NCBI GenBank assembly: GCA_008017255.1
Contig: SSHD01000046.1
Coordinates: 1-5,154 of the forward strand
DNA length: 5,154 bases
Direction: 5' to 3'
Origin: Acinetobacter sp.
GTDB lineage: Bacteria; Pseudomonadota; Gammaproteobacteria; Pseudomonadales; Moraxellaceae
Shown: one piece after another, positions 1 to 5,154 of the stretch
Layout: each line of letters starts with the position of its first letter
How positions within the stretch are numbered: the first letter of the stretch is position 1
The notes under the pieces: model-generated
Databases searched by the model: none
Told to the model about the DNA's origin: nothing
The model's input: the letters and a program-made list of their open reading frames with translations, nothing else
Program-made: the position numbers and the translations under genes

Positions 1-1254
1 TCTCAGCAGACAGTAACCTTAAAACAAGCTATAGAATTTGCTTTGCAAAATAAAGCAGATGCTCTAAAAGCTAAGCTTGATATTACCAATGCAGATGCAA
101 AAATTCTAGAAGCAAAAGCTGGCGCATTACCAAAAGTAACAGGGAATGCTAATATTACATACAATCCAATAATCCAAGAGATTGCACTTGGAGGTCAAAC
201 TTTCAAAATGGGACAGCCTTGGGTTGCTGTTGCGGGAGTTCAGTTGCAACAAGCACTTTTTAATCAACAAGTTTTTATTGGTTTAAAAGCGGCAAAATCT
301 ACCAAAGAGTTCTATCAATTAAATGCCAATCTTACCGAAGAGCAAATTATTGAGAGAGTTTCTAACGCGTATTTTCAGGTTTTTACTGCTCAAGAGCAGA
401 AAAATACTTTAGAAAGTAGCTATAGCAGTACGGAGAAAGTAAGAAATGTTATTAAAAGTTTGTATGATAATGGTTTGTCAAAAAAAATAGATTTAGACAG
501 AACCAATGTTAACCTTACCAATATAGAAACAAACATAAAACAAAGTAATAATGGCATTACACAAGCAGAAAATGCTTTGAAATTCTACATGGGAATGCCT
601 ATTGAAACCAAAATACAATTGGTGCAAGAAGATATGGCAGTAACTCCACATCTTTTAGACGAAACTGTAAATACTGATGAAAGAACAGAAGTAAAGGTTT
701 TGCTAAAAAATAAAGAACTTCTTGAATATCAGAAAAAAGCAACTATCGCAAATTATTATCCTACAGTTAATCTAACGGCTAACTATAATTGGCAAGGATT
801 AGGAGAGAAGTTTCCTCTAACGAATGGGAGTTCAAAAGGTGTAATGTGGTCAGATTATTCTGCAATAGGATTGGGTATTAATATTCCTATTTTTAATGGA
901 TTTGCTACAAAAGCAAAAGTTCAGCAAAATCAAATTGATATTGATAAACTCGAAATAGATATTAAAGATACCAAACTTGGGCTAGACCAAGCTTATCAAA
1001 ACGCAAAAGCTCAAATTGAAAATAGCCTTGCAACTTTAGAAAGTCAAAAAGCGAATGTGAAATTAGCAGAAGATGTTTTAGCAGATACAAAAAGTAATTA
1101 TCAATACGGTTTGGCAACGCTTACAGATTTATTAGATGCCGAAAATTCTTTGGTACAAGCTAAAAATAACTACACAACAGCGATTTTAGATTATAAAATT
1201 GCCGAAGTACAATACTACAAATCAAAAGGAGAACTTAAAAATTATTTAAAATAA
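1..1254 (+). CDS. TolC-family outer membrane efflux channel (5' partial)
   Basis: This is the outer membrane channel of a tripartite efflux pump; such proteins trimerise into a beta-barrel plus a long alpha-helical periplasmic tunnel. The frame is open from base 1 and ends at TAA 1252-1254, giving 417 residues. The first codons read SQQTVTLKQAIEFAL, the usual start of a mature TolC-family protein, so probably only the start codon and signal peptide are missing. The two-fold internal repeat of the family is clear. A strand with ALPKV (codons 42-46) is matched by NYYPTVNL in the second half. The strand ending ALFN (codons 85-88) is matched by INIPIFNG (codons 293-300). Each is followed by long Ala/Gln/Asn/Lys-rich helices. 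Near the C-terminus, YGLATLTDLLDAE (codons 369-381) followed by a Leu/Ala/Tyr heptad-like helix is the most diagnostic family motif. There is no cysteine, and since the N-terminus is missing a lipoprotein signal cannot be excluded. The adaptor gene follows after 6 bp. The family call is firm; the substrate is unknown. Confidence 0.95.
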   Translation, partial: SQQTVTLKQAIEFALQNKADALKAKLDITNADAKILEAKAGALPKVTGNANITYNPIIQEIALGGQTFKMGQPWVAVAGVQLQQALFNQQVFIGLKAAKSTKEFYQLNANLTEEQIIERVSNAYFQVFTAQEQKNTLESSYSSTEKVRNVIKSLYDNGLSKKIDLDRTNVNLTNIETNIKQSNNGITQAENALKFYMGMPIETKIQLVQEDMAVTPHLLDETVNTDERTEVKVLLKNKELLEYQKKATIANYYPTVNLTANYNWQGLGEKFPLTNGSSKGVMWSDYSAIGLGINIPIFNGFATKAKVQQNQIDIDKLEIDIKDTKLGLDQAYQNAKAQIENSLATLESQKANVKLAEDVLADTKSNYQYGLATLTDLLDAENSLVQAKNNYTTAILDYKIAEVQYYKSKGELKNYLK

Positions 1255-1263
1255 ACTATAATG
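1252..1263 (+). other. channel-adaptor gene junction without Shine-Dalgarno
   Basis: The channel stop TAA (1252-1254) and the adaptor ATG (1261-1263) are separated by only ACTATA. The 20 bases before the ATG are almost all A and T, with no AGGAGG-like element at a useful distance. This fits the known Bacteroidota habit of initiating on A-rich, weakly structured leaders instead of a Shine-Dalgarno pairing. The short spacing suggests translation of the adaptor depends on ribosomes finishing the channel gene; this is inference. Confidence 0.7.
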
Positions 1264-2322
1264 AAAAAAACTTTAATATATATCGTTATTGCAGCGGTTT
1301 TGGTAGGATTGGCTGCTTATAAAATCTCAAGTAATAAGAGTAAGCAAGAAGCGGAAGTAGCGGAAGTAGCAAAAGAAGTTGATAAAATTAATGTAAATGT
1401 TGTTACTGTTCAATACGAAAGCATTAATACAGATTATACTGCAAACGGAACTTTTCTTCCAAAACAAGAAATGAATCAATCTTCTGAAATTTCTGGTAGA
1501 ATTGTAAGTGTTTTGGTAAAAGAAGGTACTAGAGTAGGTGCTGGTCAAACTTTGGCAACCATCAAAAGAGATGCTATAGATGTAGATGTTTCTCAGGCTC
1601 AGAACAACTTGCAAAACGCTATTATAGACAATCAACGTTACGAAAATGCCTATAAAACTGGAGGCGTTACTAAGCAGCAATTAGATAATTCAAGATTGCA
1701 ACTTAAAAATGCTCAAGCTGCTGTAAGAGCTCAAAGCGTTAGAATTAGTGATACCAGCATCCGCGCAGGAATTAGCGGAACTATTAATAAAAAAATGGTA
1801 GAACCGGGAACTGTGGTTTCTCCTGGCACTCCAATGTTTGAGATTGTAAATATCAACAGTTTGAAACTTTCTGTTTTAGTAGATGAAAGTCAGGTTGGGA
1901 AAATTCAATTAGGACAGCAAGTTGCTATTAATGTAAATGTTTTACCAGAAGATTCTTTCTCGGGTAGAATTACATTTATTGCTCCAAAAAGTGATGCTTC
2001 GCTTAATTTCCCTGTAGAAATTGAAGTTCAAAACAGAGGAAACTTAAAAGCTGGGATGTATGCTACAGCAATTTTCCAAACGAATAATGGTGCTGAAACT
2101 CAAAATATGTTAACTGTACCAGCTACAGCTTTTGTAAACGGAGTGAGTTCTGGGCAAATTTTTGTAGCTCAAAACGGAGTTGCTAAATTGATTAAAGTTA
2201 CACCTGGAAAAGTGTACGGCGATAAAGTTCAAATCTTAAACGGTCTTAAAAATGGAGACCAAGTGATTACCAGTGGACAAATTAACCTAGATAATGGTTC
2301 TAAAATTAATATCATAAAGTAG
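1261..2322 (+). CDS. RND efflux periplasmic adaptor (HlyD/AcrA-type membrane fusion protein)
   Basis: This complete 353-residue protein is the periplasmic bridge between the RND permease and the TolC-like channel. The ATG at 1261 begins a typical N-terminus: MKK, then a hydrophobic segment at about residues 4-21, with no lipobox cysteine. It is therefore probably anchored by an uncleaved inner-membrane helix rather than a lipid. A charged linker follows (residues 25-42). Lipoyl half 1 is GRIVSVLVKEGTRVGAGQ (from residue 79). An alpha-hairpin (about 103-160) is rich in Gln/Asn/Ala heptads, with its turn near TGGVTKQQ. Lipoyl half 2 runs from about 165 to 198 (ISGTINKKMVEPGTVV). The beta-barrel is about 200-280 (DESQVGKIQLGQQV, ending LKAGMYATAIF). 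The membrane-proximal domain is about 285-353 (TVPATAFV, LKNGDQVITSGQ). Length and domain order are normal for a short RND adaptor. It lies 6 bp after the channel gene and 1 bp before the permease. The hairpin tip motif is slightly non-canonical: Arg126, Ala130, Thr137. Confidence 0.96.
   Translation: MKKTLIYIVIAAVLVGLAAYKISSNKSKQEAEVAEVAKEVDKINVNVVTVQYESINTDYTANGTFLPKQEMNQSSEISGRIVSVLVKEGTRVGAGQTLATIKRDAIDVDVSQAQNNLQNAIIDNQRYENAYKTGGVTKQQLDNSRLQLKNAQAAVRAQSVRISDTSIRAGISGTINKKMVEPGTVVSPGTPMFEIVNINSLKLSVLVDESQVGKIQLGQQVAINVNVLPEDSFSGRITFIAPKSDASLNFPVEIEVQNRGNLKAGMYATAIFQTNNGAETQNMLTVPATAFVNGVSSGQIFVAQNGVAKLIKVTPGKVYGDKVQILNGLKNGDQVITSGQINLDNGSKINIIK
1351..1368 (+). repeat. two perfect 9-bp tandem copies (GCGGAAGTA) in the adaptor linker
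   Basis: GCGGAAGTA occurs twice head to tail and in frame, encoding Ala-Glu-Val twice (residues 31-36), followed by a diverged third unit, GCAAAAGAAGTT (Ala-Lys-Glu-Val). It lies in the charged linker just after the N-terminal membrane helix, where length change is likely tolerated. It looks like a slippage duplication rather than a functional site. Confidence 0.8.
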
Positions 2323-2326
2323 TATG
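2320..2326 (+). other. adaptor-permease junction, 1-bp spacing
   Basis: The adaptor stop TAG (2320-2322), one T, and the permease ATG (2324-2326) form the run TAGTATG. The preceding bases are AT-rich and carry no Shine-Dalgarno sequence. The spacing leaves no room for an independent promoter and supports stop-start translational coupling. It also fixes the permease start, because the conserved N-terminus (MKLAEISIKRPSL) begins exactly here. Confidence 0.75.
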
Positions 2327-5154
2327 AAGTTAGCAGAAATATCGATTAAAAGACCATCGTTGGTTATTGTATTATTTACATTGCTAACGTTAGGAGGACT
2401 TTTGAGCTATTCTATGATGGGATACGAGCTCATTCCAAAATTTGAAACCAATATAGTAACTATTTCTACCGTTTATCCAGGAGCTTCTCCTAGTGAAGTA
2501 GAAACATCTGTTACCCGAAAAATTGAAGATGCTGTAGGTTCTTTAGAAAACGTAAAAAAAGTAGAGGCTTCTTCTTATGAAAACCTTTCGGTAGTAATGG
2601 TAGTGCTTAATGCAGGTGCAGATGTAGATTATGCACTTAATGATGCACAGCGTAAGGTAAATGCTATTTTGGCGGATCTTCCAGATGATGTAGATGCGCC
2701 TTCTCTTAATAAATTCTCTTTGGATGATTTGCCTATCATCACCATGAGTATTTCGTCTGATAAATTAAATAATAAAGAACTTTACGACCTTTTAGACAAA
2801 AAAATAGAACCAATTTTCTCTCGTGTAAATGGTGTAGCACAAGTTGACCTTGTTGGTGGACAAGAGAGAGAAATTCAGGTAAATATTGATGATAAAAAAT
2901 TACAAGGTTACGGACTTTCTATTGGCGAAGTGCAACAAGCAATCCTTACTTCAAACTTAGATTTCCCTACAGGTAGTTTAAAAACTAGAGTTAATAAATC
3001 TACCATTAGATTATCTGGTAAATATAAATCTGTAGCTGAAATGAGTAATCTTGTGGTTTCGAATAAAAACGGAGCTCAAGTTCGTCTTTCTGATGTAGCA
3101 ACCGTTTTTGATGCTCAAAAAGATGTTGAAAAATTAGCGAGATTCAACCAGTTTCCTACTATTTTAATGCAGGTTAAAAAACAATCTGATGCTAATGCTG
3201 TAGCGGTTTCAGAAAGTATTCAAGAAACCATAAAAACAGTAGAAGATGGATATAAACTTCAAGGGGTAAAATTAAAAGTAGTAAATGATACTACAGATTT
3301 TACATTAGAATCTGCAGATCACGTTATTTTCGATTTATTCTTAGCTATTGTTTTGGTGGCTATTGTAATGTTATTGTTCTTGCATAGTGTTAGAAATGCA
3401 TTTATTGTAATGGTTTCTATTCCGGCTTCATTAATTGCAGCTTTTATTGGGATGTATCTCATGGGATATACCCTAAACTTGATGAGTTTATTAGGACTTT
3501 CGTTAGTTGTGGGGATTCTGGTAGATGACGCGATTGTGGTTCTAGAGAACATCTATCGTCACATGGAAATGGGAAAAAGCAAAATTAGAGCAGCGTATGA
3601 TGGTGCTGCGGAAATTGGCTTTACCGTTGCTGCTATTACTTTGGTAATTGTGGTAGTATTCTTGCCAATTGCGATGAGTACAGGTCTTGTAGCTAATATC
3701 TTGGCACAATTCTGTGTAACCGTGGTTATTGCAACATTATTATCATTGTTGGCATCTTTTACCATTATACCTTGGTTGTCATCAAGATTTGGAAAATTAC
3801 AACATCTTACAGGTAAAAATGCTTTTGAAAAATTCATTCTTTGGTTCGAAAAACAATTAGATAACTTTACACATTGGATTACAGGATTATTAGAGTGGTC
3901 TCTTAAAACTACTTTCAGAAGAGTATTTACAGTTGTCGTTACATTTGTTGTTTTGATTATGTCTTTCATGTTAGTGAAATTCGGTTATATTGGTGGAGAA
4001 TTCTTCCCGAAAACAGACCGTGGACAGTTCTTGGTTCAAATGGAATTGCCAAAAGATGCAACCATCGAAAAAACAAACCAAATTACTTTAGAAGTCGAAA
4101 AATTCTTAAGAAAAGATAAAGATGTGGTAGATTTAATTACCACTGTTGGTCAACAATCTACTGGTTTTGGAGGCATACAAGCAACTACTTATCAATCTGA
4201 AGTTCAGGTAAATTTAACAGATAAATCTGAGCGTTCTGAAAGCACAGATATTAAATCTGCAAAAGTAAAAAGAGCTTTAGAAGAAAAATTTACAGGAGTT
4301 GAATTTAAAACCGCTCCTATTGGTATAATGGGTGCTAATGGAGCTCCAATCGAAATGGTAGTTACCGCTCCTGATAATGCTACGGCTGTAAAAGAAGCAA
4401 CAAGAATTTTAAATTTATTGAAAAAAGTTCCGGGTGCGGTAGATGCAGAGTTATCTACGGATACAGGTAATCCAGAAGTTCAGGTAAATTTAGATAGAGA
4501 TAAAATGGCGTCTTTGGGCTTAAATCTTTCGAGTGTAGGGCAAGCAATGCAAACAGCATTCAACGGTAATACAGACGGAAAATTTAAAGCTGGAGAATAT
4601 GAATATGACATTAATATTCGTTTTGCTGATAATAGCAGAAAATCTATTGAAGATGTTAAGAATTTAATTTTTACTAATTCTCAAGGACAGCAAATTCGTT
4701 TGAGCCAGTTTGCTGATGTTAAAATGGGTTCGGGGCCTAGTTTACTAGAACGTAGAGACAAATCTCCGTCTGTAAAAGTGAAAGCTAAAGCGGTAGGAAG
4801 ACCTGTAGGAGATGTTGCAAACGAATGGGCAGATCAATTTATGGATGGTAAAGATAAACCCGCAGGAGTAGATTACATCTGGAGTGGTGATATGGAAAAC
4901 CAACAAGAAGGTTTCGGTACATTAGGTATTGCTTTGTTAGCGGCTATTATCTTAGTTTATTTGGTAATGGTATCGTTGTACGATTCTTTTGTATATCCAT
5001 TTGTAGTATTGTTTTCAATTCCGTTGGCGATGATTGGGGTAATGCTAATTTTGGCACTTACAGGTAATTCATTGAATATTTTCACTATGTTAGGGATGAT
5101 TATGTTGATTGGTTTGGTAGCGAAAAATGCAATTTTGATTGTTGACTTTACCAA
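2324..5154 (+). CDS. RND efflux permease, AcrB/HAE-like (3' partial)
   Basis: This is the inner-membrane proton/substrate antiporter of the pump. From ATG 2324 (MKLAEISIKRPSLVIVL) the frame stays open to the window end: 943 full codons, with roughly 100 residues missing, including TM11-12. TM1 is at about residues 12-32. A first periplasmic porter/docking loop of about 300 residues follows (PGASPSEVE, then RKIEDAVGSLENV), then TM2-TM6 at about 337-357, 360-382, 386-408, 433-452 and 459-485. TM7 is at about 535-553. The second periplasmic loop is about 555-865 and starts with the conserved GGEFFPKTDRGQF (557-569). TM8-TM10 are at about 866-888, 892-912 and 917-941. Proton-relay residues are present: Asp401-Asp402 in TM4 (VDDAIVVLEN) and Lys934 in TM10 (VAKNAILIVDF), equivalent to AcrB Asp407, Asp408 and Lys940. 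TM4 has Val395 where metal-exporting HME permeases carry an extra Asp, and Asp402 where they have Gly, favouring the HAE type. The only cysteine is Cys464 in TM6. The start is one base after the adaptor stop, implying translational coupling. The drug or lipid substrate is not determinable. Confidence 0.96.
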   Translation, partial: MKLAEISIKRPSLVIVLFTLLTLGGLLSYSMMGYELIPKFETNIVTISTVYPGASPSEVETSVTRKIEDAVGSLENVKKVEASSYENLSVVMVVLNAGADVDYALNDAQRKVNAILADLPDDVDAPSLNKFSLDDLPIITMSISSDKLNNKELYDLLDKKIEPIFSRVNGVAQVDLVGGQEREIQVNIDDKKLQGYGLSIGEVQQAILTSNLDFPTGSLKTRVNKSTIRLSGKYKSVAEMSNLVVSNKNGAQVRLSDVATVFDAQKDVEKLARFNQFPTILMQVKKQSDANAVAVSESIQETIKTVEDGYKLQGVKLKVVNDTTDFTLESADHVIFDLFLAIVLVAIVMLLFLHSVRNAFIVMVSIPASLIAAFIGMYLMGYTLNLMSLLGLSLVVGILVDDAIVVLENIYRHMEMGKSKIRAAYDGAAEIGFTVAAITLVIVVVFLPIAMSTGLVANILAQFCVTVVIATLLSLLASFTIIPWLSSRFGKLQHLTGKNAFEKFILWFEKQLDNFTHWITGLLEWSLKTTFRRVFTVVVTFVVLIMSFMLVKFGYIGGEFFPKTDRGQFLVQMELPKDATIEKTNQITLEVEKFLRKDKDVVDLITTVGQQSTGFGGIQATTYQSEVQVNLTDKSERSESTDIKSAKVKRALEEKFTGVEFKTAPIGIMGANGAPIEMVVTAPDNATAVKEATRILNLLKKVPGAVDAELSTDTGNPEVQVNLDRDKMASLGLNLSSVGQAMQTAFNGNTDGKFKAGEYEYDINIRFADNSRKSIEDVKNLIFTNSQGQQIRLSQFADVKMGSGPSLLERRDKSPSVKVKAKAVGRPVGDVANEWADQFMDGKDKPAGVDYIWSGDMENQQEGFGTLGIALLAAIILVYLVMVSLYDSFVYPFVVLFSIPLAMIGVMLILALTGNSLNIFTMLGMIMLIGLVAKNAILIVDFT

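Noticed and set aside
32..40. Possible Bacteroidota -7 promoter element (TAGAATTTG, compared with TAnnTTTG)
   Set aside because: The spacer is three bases rather than two, no -33 TTG partner is convincing, and it lies inside conserved coding sequence of the channel gene.
1227..1231. AGGAG as a ribosome binding site for the adaptor
   Set aside because: It ends about 29 bases before the ATG at 1261, far beyond functional Shine-Dalgarno spacing, and is explained by codons for Gly and Glu in the channel gene.
43..1254. Internal TTG at 43 as the start of the channel gene
   Set aside because: The same frame is open back to base 1, and the upstream codons (TVTLKQAIEFAL) are conserved mature TolC-family sequence, so the true start is outside the window.
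1327..1680. 117-codon open frame on the minus strand
   Set aside because: It lies wholly antisense to the well-supported adaptor gene, and its Ser/Asn/Tyr/Phe-rich translation resembles no protein family; it is a shadow of AT-rich coding sequence.
3319..3969. Two minus-strand open frames (3319-3552 and 3559-3969)
   Set aside because: Both are antisense to the permease TM2-TM7 region. Their Thr/Ile/Asn/Lys-rich translations are what reverse-complemented hydrophobic codons give, and they show no recognisable domain.
4957..5154. Minus-strand open frame at the window end
   Set aside because: It is antisense to permease TM8-TM10, which carry the conserved Lys934 motif; its translation is low-complexity and unrecognisable.
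1..5154. A novel or undescribed system in the window
   Set aside because: All three genes are standard members of known efflux families in a familiar arrangement, and no unexplained non-coding stretch longer than 6 bp exists.

Overview
The window is AT-rich and coding almost end to end on the plus strand. It holds one tightly packed tripartite RND-type efflux operon, cut at both ends: a TolC-family outer membrane channel (missing its N-terminus), a complete HlyD/AcrA-type periplasmic adaptor, and an inner-membrane RND permease (missing its C-terminus). The low GC content, frequent AAA/AAT/TTA codons, starts with A-rich leaders and no Shine-Dalgarno sequence, and the order channel-adaptor-permease suggest Bacteroidota, most likely a flavobacterium. 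That placement is inference from sequence style, not from a marker gene.

Layout: positions 1-1254 encode the channel. It enters the window already in frame, probably just after its signal peptide. A 6-bp gap leads to the adaptor at 1261-2322. A single base separates the adaptor stop from the permease ATG at 2324. The permease frame then stays open to the last base of the window, giving 943 complete codons of an expected 1,030-1,070 or so. No intergenic space is large enough for a promoter or terminator, so the three genes are almost certainly one transcript whose promoter lies upstream of the window and whose end lies downstream.

How they work together: in this family the permease trimer uses the proton gradient to take substrates from the inner membrane or periplasm, the adaptor bridges to the channel, and the TolC-like trimer passes substrate through the outer membrane. 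The permease carries the Asp-Asp pair of TM4 and the Lys of TM10 that form the proton relay. Its TM4 looks like the HAE (drug/hydrophobe) type rather than the HME (heavy-metal) type. The actual substrate cannot be read from the sequence.

I found no RNA gene, mobile element, CRISPR array or unfamiliar system. This is a conventional efflux locus, and the findings below are modest structural observations.
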